NCBI GenBank assembly: GCA_028023455.1
Contig: JAQFVV010006305.1
Coordinates: forward strand, 1,851,001 to 1,915,000
Origin: Epiperipatus broadwayi
Taxonomy: Eukaryota > Onychophora > Udeonychophora > Euonychophora > Peripatidae
Direction: 5' to 3'
DNA: 64,000 bases
The notes under the pieces were generated by a model. That model worked only from the letters and a program-made list of their open reading frames with translations. It was not told where the DNA came from and searched no databases. The translations under genes and the position numbers were made by a program. Shown piece by piece: positions 50,683 through 63,088 of the stretch; position 1 is the stretch's first letter; the number at the start of each line of letters is the position of its first letter.

Positions 50683-50945
50683 TCAGTAGTCACTAATCTA
50701 AAGATCACCGATTCAATTCATGAGCTAGATTGTCACTGGTCAGACGCGAGCATCTGAAAAAGACATAAGGATAATAATACCAGTCAAAATGTGAGGTTCT
50801 ATATTAATCTATGTCTTAAATACTGACAGTCTAATATATTTAGATTATAATTTGATTTTTTTAAAAAAAAAAAAACAACACATTTAATAATTTAGCTAGA
50901 TAATGGAAATAGTTCAATATATAACTGCAACTAAAATCCATCACG
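50683..50945 (+). mobile_element. tRNA-derived SINE, copy 2
   Basis: Shares with 32951-33262 the blocks CTAAAGATCACCGATTCAAT (box B region, degenerate), CTAGATTGTCACTGGTCAG, AATACCAGTCAAAATGT and the tail TAGATAATGGAAATAGTTCA then TATAACTGCAACTAAAAT. The head is more decayed than in copy 1 (box B ATTCAATTC). It contains an internal A run. Confidence 0.65.
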
Positions 50946-51067
50946 AATTTTCAATCACATTAAATTATTATAATTATTTTAACTTAAATGTTATTTACAT
51001 AGAAATAATACAGCACAAATAGGACACGTAAATTAAAAGTGGTCAGCAAAATAAAATTATAGAGCCT

Positions 51068-51165
51068 TTTTTTCCCCATGTGTCAAAGCATCAGCCGGGA
51101 AGCGAACCCTGGGCAACTGCTTGTAAGGCTGCTGTTCTAACCATTCGACCACCAACGTTGACCAT
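51068..51165 (-). mobile_element. Minimal tRNA-like retroposon, copy 1 (different head)
   Basis: On the minus strand: a box-A-like GGTGGTCGAATGGTTAGA, a box B GGGTTCGCTTCCCGG, the shared tail GGCTGATGCTTTGACACATG and a short A run (GGGGAAAAAAAG). The head resembles a tRNA with a normal-sized variable region and differs from the heads at 53.0 and 53.4 kb, while the 20-base tail is the same. No target duplication is evident. Confidence 0.55.
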
Positions 51166-51610
51166 TTATTTGAATATATATATAAACTACACTTATATAA
51201 AATTATTGTGCAAAGCTTGTAAATTATTTAAAAGAAAAATTGTATACATTACTAATTTTAAAAAATGATAATATATACCCACTGCAAGGAAAAACTATAA
51301 ATGAAAAAAGTAATCATTTAACAAATAAAAATATCAAAACTATGTTACCACATAACTTTTCTTAGCTTTCATCTAATATGCATGAGAACAATGACATTTC
51401 TTCAATTTAATACCAATTTCTAAAATGATATTGAGATGACTAAAAGATGGTTGACTTGGGTTCAAATATAGTATAAAGCATATAAAATACCTATGAGAAT
51501 ATGTTGGCATGACAATGATTAGTCACTTTTTATATGGAAATGATTAATAGTGGAGAAAAAAAAAGTACAATTTTCTAATACTTAAGATGAATTAATTAAT
51601 ATTCATTAGA

Positions 51611-51881
51611 TACTTGATAATATCATGAAAAAGTTCATTGAGATAAACTACCATTAATCTGAATTGCATGAATTTGAATTCTTTCCAAACTTTTAGATCA
51701 ACTAAAATAGTATTACAAAAATATACTCAGATTAAAGTTTCTGTATACTTGATAATATCTTAGAAAAGTTCATTGAGATAAAGCTACTATTTTCTGAATT
51801 GCATGAATTTGAAACCACAGCTCCCAACTTTTAGATCATCTAAAATATTATTACAAAAATATACTCAGATTAAAGTTTCCA
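51611..51881. repeat. Two-copy 135-bp tandem duplication
   Basis: Copies 51611-51745 and 51746-51881 both start TACTTGATAATATC and end CTCAGATTAAAGTTTC. They are head to tail and about 85% alike. Confidence 0.75.
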
Positions 51882-52979
51882 TAGAGCATACATTAATAAA
51901 AAAGTTGAATTGTCAAAAAATCAGAATAAAATCCATAGGCTATATTCTTAATTGTACATAATTTTTACTTCTATGTTAAAAAGTTATTTCCATTAATTTA
52001 AAAAATGAAACAAAAAAAAAAAAATTGCATTTTCTAATGTCAAATCACCATTCTCTTAATAAGCCATAAAAAAAAAAAAAAAAGAAAGAAAGAAAGAAAA
52101 CCACATAATAATTTTTCTATTGGTAATACACTGTAATAAAGGAATTATGATTCTATGCTAACTGCTTATTTTCAATAACAAATAAAAGATATCAAGGAAA
52201 GCGAGGGCAAGAGATCAATTTATCCAAAACCAATTTTTAAATTGAACAAATTTCTCAAGTTCAGAAATAAAAAAAATATATACAATTCTGTGCTAAAATT
52301 TTATTTTCACTAACAAAAGAAACAAATTTTATATAATAGCATTTAAGATCAATTGCTTAATTATTACATCAGCCAAGATGTAAAAAAAAAACCCACATAC
52401 TAAAACATCATATGACCATCATTTCTTTATGCTTATACAACCTCTTAAAACAATATATGAACAGAGTAAAAATCCCAATTTTCGATAAAATAATTCCCAA
52501 ACACTAAAAAATTATGATTTTCTGCATTAAAATTAATTTTCAAAAATAAAAAAATTTGGTAAAATGTATTTAGTTTTAATGTCAGTGCAAGATTACAGCT
52601 ATAACTTTATATACCATAACATAGTCAAACATCTTTTTAAACACTTTTTATTACAATGAATTTTAATTTATCTATAAGTGTCTGAATATATATTTATTCA
52701 GAGTTCTATCAGCTGAAATCAAAACATTTTGAATTTTATATTAAAAGCTTCTTTTCAAAAAAAAAATGTGACAGTTTTAACCCTGTAGCAGCAGCCGTTT
52801 AGGTTATATTTCCAATATTTAATTTTAATGTTTAAAAGTTTAATCTGCATTGTATTCCCATATATTTTTATTTTATTTGCTAAAAATATAAGTTTACAAA
52901 TAAAAATAAAAAATTAAAAATAATATTTCAACTTTTCAAATATAAAAAAAAAGTTAGTAAACTGAGATATATAGTGAGA
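51882..52979. other. AT-rich non-coding stretch
   Basis: Contains a long A run and an (AAAG)n microsatellite at about 52065-52099. No gene is visible. Confidence 0.5.
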
Positions 52980-52998
52980 ACAATAACTTGTTCTTTTT

Positions 52999-53107
52999 TT
53001 TTTTTTCCATATGTCATAGCATCGGCCAAGACGCGAACCCACACCCGTCTGCAACCAACTACTTGCTTGCAAGGCGGGTGCGATCACCTCTCGGCTAACA
53101 ACGCTTG
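52999..53107 (-). mobile_element. Minimal tRNA-like retroposon, copy 2
   Basis: On the minus strand: box A TTAGCCGAGAGGTG, box B GGGTTCGCGTC, shared tail GGCCGATGCTATGACATATG, then a run of A. It is bracketed by a perfect 19-bp direct repeat ACAATAACTTGTTCTTTTT (52980-52998 and 53108-53126), a target duplication of L1-type retroposition. The element is only about 105 bp: a tRNA-like body with a long variable arm plus a 20-base tail. Confidence 0.75.
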
Positions 53108-53385
53108 ACAATAACTTGTTCTTTTTCAATTGCTGATGAAAATGTTTCATGATCAAAATAAAATTTATTTTAACCTCATTTTTAAAACCTGAACAAATTA
53201 TTGTTGATAGTCAATAAAACTGAATTGTTAAGAAGTTATTTCATTATTTATTTTCTAAAGCATATGAATAAAATTCAAAAATTTAATAAGATAAACATTT
53301 ATTTTTTTAAATATAATTTTTATGATCAATTTTCATTACATCAACTTTGAAATACCATACAAAAAAGTTTCATCTTTAATTATAT

Positions 53386-53500
53386 ATATATATTTTTCAT
53401 ATGTTACAGCATCGGCCAGGAGGCGAACCCACAATAACCGTCTGCAACCAACTGCTTGCTTGCAAGTGGCTGCGCTGACCTCTCGGCTAATAACGCTTGA
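53386..53500 (-). mobile_element. Minimal tRNA-like retroposon, copy 3
   Basis: On the minus strand: ATTAGCCGAGAGGTCAGCG, a TTGCAAGCAAGCAGTTGGTT centre, box B GGGTTCGCCTC, tail GGCCGATGCTGTAACATATG and an A/T-rich end. Perfect 15-bp target duplication CATCTTTAATTATAT at 53371-53385 and 53501-53515. It is close kin of copy 2, 390 bases away in the same orientation. Confidence 0.75.
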
Positions 53501-53515
53501 CATCTTTAATTATAT

Positions 53516-56500
53516 TTATTATTTAATAATGCAAAATTTCCATTAAATGTAAGTATAAGTAAAGAATGAATTTAAATGTATAATTTTTTTTTTAATATTT
53601 TTTTAAAAGTAATAGTTATTTACTAAAACCTTTTTAAGCATTTCTATTTTTATCCTTACTTTTACAACAAAATAAAAATGGCATAACTTTTATTATAGTA
53701 CAATATCAATATTCAAATTTTTGCCATTTATCAATATAAGTTTTTTACATAAACCAATGAATATAAAAAATAAATGTAAATTCATTTATTTTATTTTTTA
53801 TTACATAAGATTATTAAGGAATATTTTGGTAATAGGTCACACTTTAGTTATACTAATACATTGTTTAATTTTTAAAAACTTTACATTTTACCAATCAGGT
53901 TAGTATTTGAGTGATTTTGTGCCTTTATGAAAATGTTTTGAATCTGATCTCAATTCATAACCCAGATTTTCAGCCTGATGGCAGTCTATCTATAAAAACT
54001 GAAGCTGATCCTTAAATACATAGTATATGAATTAAAACTACAATATCTAAATTTTTATTCATGGCTGGTTTACTTTTTTTTTTAGTAGCTATTCACAGTT
54101 CCTAGCAATGCCATATTAACTATTCCATAAAGCTAATAATATATCATAAAAAATAAAAAAACCTAATAAAATATAATAATTATTAAAAAATTTAAAGAAT
54201 TTAAATATTTTTAAAGTTATTAATTTTAAATTTACTTATAAATTTTATAATTTGATATATTAGTTTTAAAATTAAAACATTTTTAATGTTTAAAAATAAA
54301 TCTATACCTAATGATGAAAAAACAAATATAGAGTATTTATCAGACATTCATAACAGTTTCTTTCTTTTTTTATGAAGATGGATCCATGACTTAGATAAAA
54401 CTTTGTTTAAAGGGACATTTTTTACTTACAATATTATTTTAAATATAATTTGTTTTCAAATGTTAATAATTTGATAAAATAATCAAATCAAATCAAAAAT
54501 AAAATAATATCCTAATTTAAATGATAAATATATAAATGCAGATACATACATATATATATACATTGAAAGCAAATATATTGTTCATATTATTTGATCTATT
54601 TATTTCATAAATTAAGATTTAAAAATATATCTAATATTAAAATATTATTTCAATAAAAATAAATAATTCAACATAGTTTTGCATAACAATAATTAATATT
54701 AAAATTATAATAAATATAATAATTGGAATTATACATAAAATCTTTCCATTAAATTTTTCGCAAAACTATTCTACATTAACAGAAATTTTTTCTTTCAATA
54801 TATATATAAAACCATAACATCCATTAAAATTACCATTAAAAAACTGTTAAGTTTTACTGTCATAACCCCCATCAATCTTAAAATCTTCAGAAAACTATCT
54901 ATACGATGATGTAAAACAAGGTTTTTTTTAGACAACTTTTTGCAAAAATGATTAAACAGAAAACTGATGATAAATACTGTTAAAATAATGCACACACAAA
55001 AAAAGTTTAAGATATTTAGGATTTTTAAGATAATTAAAGGAAATCACATGTGTAGAGTTATATTCACTAAATTTTATGCCCCAAATGTAACACAAAATTC
55101 TACAAAAACTTGTTTCTCTTGCTAATTTTATTTATTTAATTGATTATGTACTATGTTAATAAGTTTGCTAAGAATTTACTTAATTATTTTTAATAACATA
55201 TTTAATTATAATGGCCTACCATATCTATCTTTAAATCCATTGATTCATTAACTACAACTCATAAAAAATATATATAATAAAAAAATTAACATGTAAAAAA
55301 AAAAATTTCCAGTTCAAAATGCATAATTGCTAAGTACTGTGATGGTTTATAAAATATCACAATTAAATTCATTGGAATTAGATATCTGAAAGAAAAAAAA
55401 TTGAAATTACAGATAATTTAATATCACTTATATATTGTATCTTTTGCATTTTATCAATATCAATATTAGCTGAAAGAATAAAAAGATTAGTACTAATATT
55501 TTTCTTTTTATCTTAATGTCCTACATTCTAATTTCTAAGAATATTATTGGTCACGTTAATAATATTAACATGAATTTTTTTAGTTATATTTTTAACTTAA
55601 TTCACTTTTAAATACTGTACTTTAGTTTTTTGTTAATTACTTTTGTTAATGTCTTAATTTGTAGATGTATATTTTAAATTACTTTTAAAATTTGTATATT
55701 TTTGTGCACGCATATATATAGTAAATCTGATTTTGCACAAAATTAAGTGGTTTTAACAATGTAATCACATGATAACAACCCATAATTATCAAATCCATGA
55801 ATATTCAATCTGTTGATAAGGGAACCCATTCCATTCTTCATTCTCATTTAAGATCTTGATATAGACAAAGAGAACTGACACTGGACTTTTAACAGATGAG
55901 ATTTTTACATTCCTACAACTTTGAATAAACATTAAGTATGCAAATACAACCTATTTTGAAAGTAGACTAATAGAATAACCATTTGTAAAACTTTCAAACC
56001 CCACTGCTACTAATTATTGGTTTGAAAATAAATCCAATTTTGCTCAAAATGAAGTGGTTTTATAAGTGTAATCACACGATACCAGCCCAAGCTTATCTAA
56101 ATAATGAATCTCAAGTGTTACATGATATATTTATAAATAGAATTTTTATTTACTTTTATACATTATTTTACAAATGCCAAGTAGCAGTATTATTACAAAT
56201 ACATATCTGTTTACAATGTCAGCAGATTAATTAAATTTAGTGTTAAGATCAATTACTCCCTTTCATTTGTTACTATGTCCTTTTAAATAAAAGATGCTCA
56301 GAATTTTTTAAAATTAAAATACTCAAAAACTTTCAAGATAAAATCCTGCAGAAAACAGGATAGTGATTAAAATTTTTTTTTTGCAATAAAGTATATATAT
56401 CAGAAATATATCTGTTGTATTATAGATATCACATAAGTATATATGCTATATCTATTGCATTACTGACAGCATGATTAGTTTACTTTGCTTCCGCATGAGT

Positions 56501-57220
56501 TCACATCTGTACTCAGCTGATTCGAAGTCTTTTTTTTTTTTCATTTTCCATTTCAATCCAATAGCAATATTTGTTACTTGTTTTGTTAATATATATTAAT
56601 AACTTTTTAATGAATTAAACAATGCAGTTCTTTATTTCTTTGTGAGACTATAGCTTTATTCACAATCTTTTCTCCTTTTTTTATGTTTTGTTTAATTAAT
56701 GAACTTTTTAAAAAGCTTCAACTAATCATAAAATATAAACAGAAATATTTTTCTCCAACGTTTAGCCTTTAGAGAAAAAAATAATAATGTTGTAGGTATT
56801 TACATTTTAATAAATATTGACAAATCTGTGTAGATCATTAATTATTTTTTAATCATTTTAAAAATTAACCATGTTTTATAGACTGTGTATATAGAATGTA
56901 ACTCAAGAAAAAAAACAGAATTCAAAGATTAATGAATGATAAGAAGCAAAAAAAAAAAAAGTTAACATTAAAGAGAAAAAATTAAAACTTAATAATTTGA
57001 TTAAATTATATATTACAAGACATTGGGAGGAGAGAAAAAAATTTGGAAGTACAGTATAAGAATGTTGAGAAGTAATAATGAAATTCAGAATCTTATTAAT
57101 AAGTATGAAAAGACATTTATCAACAACTATATGATTGATGAAAGAGAGATTGAAAAAAAAAAGTAAGATGAAACAACAAAATACCAACACCAGTCATCTT
57201 GATATAATGTAGCAAAGCGC
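53516..57220. other. AT-rich non-coding stretch
   Basis: No gene was assigned. One minus-strand open segment at about 56452-56570 is coding-like but unassigned. Confidence 0.4.
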
Positions 57221-58090
57221 GTGGACACTGACCTTAAAGGATACGGCTTGTGATCTGTAAACTCTTTTTTTCAACACATTCTTCCCCCTCCCCTCATTCA
57301 ATATATAAATACTAACAGAAATGAAAATGATTAGAAAGTGAAACTAAGAATTGTATTTGCACTTGAAGACTTCACTCAATAATATCCACACACAACTGTG
57401 AATACTCACTGGACTTGTCTGTACCATAAGGTAACTTATTTCATATTCTTGCCAGGGTATAAATCTCTAATTACATTCTCTGGTCAATCTAAAGTAAATA
57501 TGTGATTTAAAATGTCATATCTTATAATTATTGTATGTATTCTTTTATTTTTAATGTGTGCTGTATATTTAGTTTTAATACTATATATTAGAGATGTTAA
57601 ATTGTTTTTATTATGTGTCGGAACGGGTATTGAGAAGCGGGTATTGAGAATTTCTTTCCTTAAGCTACTTAAGACTTATTTGTATATTTTACATTCTGAA
57701 TAAATACTTGGGCAGATGTAAATAATTTTCTTATTGCTTACTTGTCTCCAGTTGAGACACTTTTAATTAATTTATAGCAGCCTAGTTTGTAGCCAATCAT
57801 TTGGTTGGTGATTCATTGATGGAATATTTTTGTTTCCCTAAATCGGAGTCTCTCATTTTAAAATACACACTCTGTAGTATTTTCTTATTCTATATGCTCT
57901 TCTTATATTGAAATCAATCTTGGTGATCTTAAACGTGATTATCCGTGAGCCGTTCTGCAGACCCATGACGTCTCTAGTTTTAATGTACTAGAGAGGGTTC
58001 GCCTGCACTGTTTCATTGCATTTCTTGCAAGACTATTTCATTGTTGAAAATCTTTGAATGGAGAAACCAGAATTGGTTCAGTGAATCTTC
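57221..58090. other. Less AT-skewed non-coding stretch
   Basis: Base composition is more balanced than in the surroundings (for example 57220-57260 and 57925-58020) and there is a short duplication GCGGGTATTGAGAA near 57632. No frame, RNA fold or repeat family was recognised. It could hold an untranslated exon or a degenerate repeat. Confidence 0.3.
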
Positions 58091-58409
58091 AGCTGAAATA
58101 AAATCTCTTCCCTCCATTTTAAAAACACACTGAGAAAATTGGCTTTGCTGCCAGAGCGTTTAATGTTTTTTTCCTCTCGTACATGCTTTGATAAAATTTG
58201 TTAAATCTACACTATCTTGTATATATCTCAACACCTGAAATTTGTCTATGTCTGAAGTAAAATCTCTTCCCTCCATTTTAGAAACTCAATGAGAAAATTG
58301 GCTTTGCTGCCAGAGCATTTAATGTTTTTTTCCTCTCATACATGCTTTGATAAAATTTGTTAAATCTACGCAATCTTGTATATATCTCAATACCTGAAAT
58401 TTGTCAATG
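58091..58409. repeat. Two-copy 159-bp tandem duplication
   Basis: Both copies carry AAATCTCTTCCCTCCATTTT (AAATAAAATC or AAGTAAAATC lead), GGCTTTGCTGCCAGAGC and end ACCTGAAATTTGTC.ATG. They are about 95% alike with no spacer (junction at 58250/58251), which implies a recent event. Confidence 0.8.
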
Positions 58410-60834
58410 TAATATCAATAAACAGTAAAAGTTCTTTAATTATATTAGAGTTGTAATTATATTTTATAGAGCGTATAAGAAGTATATGTAAATACTTTAA
58501 CAGGCTTTAACCTGTAATGAATGCGCCTTAAAATTTCTAATAGTCAAGCAATATTATTTTGCTGATAGAGAGACCTCACAAACCGTGATACAAGATAGAG
58601 ATTTCTATAAAGATGAGTGGCATCTTATCTTTAACCTAAATTTCTACTTATATAGGCCAAACTGAAGCATCCTGATTTGGGAGCATGAAGTTGTTGTTCT
58701 CTTCACTTTCCTTTACTAATTAACCATCATAAAATCTTGCAATTTACAGCGAGTTAATGTTGCGATCTTAATACTGGAAAATCTATAAACTATTGTAGAG
58801 TTGTAATTAGCTAACGTTTGTCCTAGTTTTATTTCTCAGTTGTCTGAACAATATTAATGAGCTCTGGCTCTTCCTGGGTTTAACCGGTGTCAATCATCAT
58901 CATCATTAACTTCTGGTCACCATAAATTAAATTTTCCAGATACCCAGTGACCTAGTGGCACCCTTGGTGATCAAAAGGAATAAAGAAATGACCAGTACAA
59001 TATGTTAGTTAACATAAATGAGAAATATATCACAATCCTAAACACACACATGAATACATTTTTAAAACAAGGATATGGATTTTAGTTTTTACTTTTCAAT
59101 TATTCCTCACTCATGCTGTATCTTGTGTATAATATATTATTGCTAGATATTTTCATTTATAAAATTGGGCAGAGATATTAAGTGAAAGTTTTAAAATATC
59201 CATTTCTTAAATATTACCACATTTGCACTGCAAAATAATTTCCTTGATATCTGTGCTTTTATAGGTTAAATGCAAGTAACATTATAAACATCAAATGTAT
59301 AAATGATTATTCTAGGTATAATAAGTTTTATAAAATAATTGTTTATTAATTATCTATCTAATGGGTTTGATTGCTACTAAACTTTTTTTTTTAAAATTTT
59401 GATAGCAAAAATATCTATTTATTTCTAATGACATATATAATTCATTTAATTAAAGGTAATATTCAGTGATTCTCTAATAAAATTAAAATATACTTTAATA
59501 AAACTTTATATTTTTCTATTATTTTTTTTAATCAAATGTTTGATTCACTTAGAAATTAATTACAATATTTTTTCTTCTTCTTAATTTAATATTTACAATA
59601 AATGCAAGAATCAAAATATTTGTATCATCTTGGTTTTTTTTTTTCTTTTTGATCCAATGATTTTCTTCCAGCCCACCATAATCAGTAAATGATACATCAA
59701 AATTATTAGTTGATAAGCTGAACTGAACTCTAAATTTCCAATTGTTTTTGCTTGTATTATTAGGCATTGGAAGGATACGTGTAAAATTTTAATTATCATC
59801 TCACTTCCTTAGGAATATAGTTGAAGAAAAGGGGAGTATCATTACCATTTTCTCATTGCTGTATTTTAGCCTTACATATAGTTAATGGCCATTATATAAA
59901 CAAAAATGTTTGATGCTTATGAATAATCCTACAACCTGAAAGCTTGCCGTGGTTTTTTTTCTTTACTTATCATTATTCAGGGACGTCAAAGTATTTGTTA
60001 ATGTTTTTTTCTCAAAATTATTTTACAAACATGTTACTTGCTAAGTTTAAAAAATATTAAGAATTCCGTTATAAATTTCTGTTAAGTTGAAAAAATATTA
60101 ATAAATCTCTCATAAATTCCATTCACAGGCTTTAATTTTTTTTTACATAGATTATAACACAGATATGTTAACACATTGAGGACATTATCGTGATTTTTTA
60201 CGTTTACTGTAAAATTGTCAGTGAGTATGTTTGAGGTTTTTTTTTTGTAACATTTTGCCAAAATGATTAAAATTTGGGATCTTCCATTGATAGAAAAAAA
60301 TGCATCGAGGAAGTGCATGACAACACATGGATTCCTATTTAATGGAATTTGTATTGGCAACTGCACACAGAAGATGCATTAGTGGTAATGTTGCAGGCTA
60401 TTAGAGATTTCCATCTGCCAACTTGAATAACCCACATCTGTTACTTTGTTTCCCCACATTTTTTATTTTGTTTACTGCACTTTAAATTATTTTAAATTAA
60501 TTTTAAATACAATCAGTTCTCGTACTTTGGTGTAATTTTTTGTATTTTTAGAATATTAAAAAATAAATAAAAAGAAAATAATAAATACAATAACTTCTAG
60601 TCAGCTGTATTGGAGGCCACTGAAAAGTAATAATTAAAATAAAAAAAACCTAGCAACCTTCCGGGTTATGGGATTATTTGTAAGTACCAAATATTTTAAA
60701 TCTTCGCTTATTAAAAAATAATCCTGTTGACTTTTTACATTTATTTTTCATATTACTCTATTTTTGCACACTTAGCATCACATTCCTTTTTTATGTTTTA
60801 TCATTATTCTAAATCTATTGTGCTAAGGACACAA
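58410..60834. other. AT-rich non-coding stretch
   Basis: No gene assigned. A 94-codon minus-strand frame at 60082-60366 has no recognisable family. Confidence 0.4.
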
Positions 60835-61904
60835 TATACCTGGATCTCATTTTACGCGATAAATAGGTTCTTCAGAAAATACGCGCAAACGAAATCGCGC
60901 AAAAATAGGCGTAACTTACATTGAAAAAGGGGTGATGCGATCTATGATTTTTCAAAATTCGCGTAAAAACAAAGCACCAATGTAAAATTACTTAAAAATT
61001 CGTGCAAAAAAAAAAAATAAGGAAATAAAATATGACTAATAAAAAATTTCAAATTTGAAAAAAATTGATACAAAACAAACTTTTTTTAACTATAATATTT
61101 AATTTTATTCAAAATAATATATTTTTATGCATAATTTACAGTACAGTAATTTACATTTTTTTATACACGTTTTAATTTTTATATCTATTTGCCGAAAAAC
61201 ACGTTCGTTTGCAAACAACTAGCGCCAACTTCACACTCATGTTGTGCCAATGTTTTTCTGGTGACAACATAATTAATCTTTGAGACGATGATTTTATTAA
61301 TTGTTTATGAAACTAACAACTAAAAATTAAATTCTTATTTTCGTCTTTAATTTTCAATTCTGTTTAAAAATCAAATTATGTTTTACATCACATTAATTTC
61401 AAGTCACCGTAAGTAATTTTTAAATTGTTAATTACAATTAAAAATTAGATTTTAATTGTCAAATTTAATTGTGCCCACTGCTATTACGGACCTTTTAAAA
61501 ATAAACTTGTGGTCACTAAATGATTAATAATTGATTACGTTCTTTTTTAAAAAGCAAAAACAGATGTGATTTAAAATGCAAAATTAACACGCACAATGTT
61601 AGAACAAATTTACATTATAATCTTGTAAAATTTAATGTGCGTATACATAAAATGTGGAAATCATGATTTTAATTTCATTATTGCATAAAATCTTACTATT
61701 ATAAAGCACTGAAAATATTGAAATTACTAAGATGAAAGTCGAATTCCAATAATGTGCTATTACTTTCAATATAACGTAAGTGCGCGAAATTTATTATTTA
61801 AAGTAATAGCGCATTATCGGAGTTTGACTTCCGGTGAAACAGGAATCGCGTAACTTCAAAATCGTGTTAAATAAGTCCATGTAAAAAGAGACCCAGGTGT
61901 ATAC
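60835..61904. mobile_element. Non-autonomous pogo/Tigger-like DNA transposon
   Basis: Imperfect terminal inverted repeats: left TATACCTGGATCTCATTTTA (then CGCGATAAATAGG), right inverted TATACACCTGGGTCTCTTTT (then TACATGGACTTATTTAACACG). The TATACCT start and TA at both outer edges resemble pogo/Tigger ends. Subterminal CG-rich words (CGCGCAAACG, TTCGCGTAAAA, AATCGCGTAAC) contrast with the AT-rich interior. No DDE transposase is encoded, so the ~1.07-kb element depends on a partner. A separate hairpin module sits inside at 61735-61832. Superfamily is inferred from end sequence only. Confidence 0.55.
61735..61832. repeat. Hairpin module nested in the transposon
   Basis: The left arm AAAGTCGAATTCCAATAATG (to CTATTACTTT) pairs with the right arm AAAGTAATAGCGCATTATCG (to GACTTCC) across a loop containing ACGTAAGTGCGCGAAA. 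The right arm recurs at 38951-38995, so the module exists elsewhere on its own, as expected of an inserted small MITE or a shared transposon end. Confidence 0.55.
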
Positions 61905-62201
61905 ATTTTTATAGTATATCTTTTTTTAACATATTATTAAATTTTTAAATAATAATTAATAAACTAAATTTATGATTATTATTTGGGTACTTAAGAATTA
62001 CTCAACCGATGACGTTTTATACTTACCGATTTTCCTTCCAGCAAACATCATCGATGATAAGATAACAATGTTGTCATGTCAATCAAGACACTGACATGAT
62101 TAATCCAATTTTTGGATTTTTTTGACCCACGAGATTTAAAAATCGGAGAGAGTTTTGGGAAATTTTGTCATTTGTCTGTCTTTTGCTACTAGTCCACCGC
62201 A

Positions 62202-62214
62202 ATGGACGCTATTT
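62202..62214 (+). CDS. Possible first coding exon (start plus perfect splice donor)
   Basis: CCGCAATGG gives an acceptable start context. The frame M-D-A-I runs 13 bases directly into GTAAGTAA, a near-perfect donor. The preceding 200 bases (61980-62200) are less AT-skewed than average, as a promoter might be. No downstream exon was recognised, so chance is quite possible. Confidence 0.2.
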
Positions 62215-62892
62215 GTAAGTAATTTTCATTTTTGTTTTTAATAAATAATGCCATTTTGATGTATATTATTTTGTAAATTATTCTGCAATTATAAAAATTA
62301 CAATTAATTAATTTTATTTTTAATTTCTGAATTATATCATACAGAAATTTTTTTCCCATAAATTCATCAGCAATTATAAAAATTACAGCTATGAGAGTAA
62401 TACAATGTCTGATATAGGTATACGCCAAGCCTTTGGCTCGTCAAAGACATCAGAGGCCACCCCCCGCCAATTCCAGTGCTATGCGCTGTATTTTATAATT
62501 GAGCATAATATAGGGTGGTTTTATAAATTATAATATAGTTTTTTTTTTAGCTAGAACCTGTTTTATATATTTTTAACATGAATAATTGAGTTAAATCACA
62601 TCGCAAAATTTGTAGAGATAATATAATTTTTTCATACAAGTACATTTTTTTTAATTTTTTTTTTTGTTAGACCGTTTTAATTAATTGTCCAGTTCACCAT
62701 TAATAATGCCTGATTTACATTAAATCGGAAGTGTTCTTTATTTGTATATTTATTTTAAATTAAAAAAAATATGTACATATTTCTGCAATTATAGAATTAC
62801 TATAATAATTATACAATTATTATTATATTAATTACTTTTAATTTCTAAATTATTTTGACGCATGCATGTACATTTTTTTTATTTTTTTTTAG

Positions 62893-63088
62893 TATTTGCC
62901 AACCGATGACGTATTGCCCTGAAGCCATATCAGTCTGATGTTGCAATCTTTAATGTGCCAGGTCCACATGATCTACAGACAAATTTTAGCTATTGCATTT
63001 GTCTGTAAATCACTTGGAGATGTTATCTTAAAGATCGCAAGGTCAGACTGATATGGCTTCAGGGCAATACGTCATTGGTTGGCAAATA
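62893..63088. mobile_element. MITE with TA target duplication
   Basis: The left arm TTTGCCAACCGATGACGTAT (to GCCATATCAGTCTGA and beyond) and the inverted right arm TTTGCCAACCAATGACGTAT pair over about 60 bases. TA sits at both edges (62893-62894, 63087-63088), as in Tc1/mariner-type elements. The 196-bp element is non-coding. CAACCGATGACG also occurs alone near 62002, suggesting a fragment of a relative. Confidence 0.7.

Noticed and set aside
51068-53500. Functional tRNA genes at 51.1, 53.0 and 53.4 kb
   Set aside because: Box A and B words are present, but the acceptor stems do not pair convincingly, all carry the same non-tRNA tail with an A run, and two have retroposition target duplications. 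They are SINEs.
60082-60366. 94-codon minus-strand frame as a gene
   Set aside because: An acceptor-like GTGTGCAG precedes it, but no family resemblance or coherent exon ends were found.
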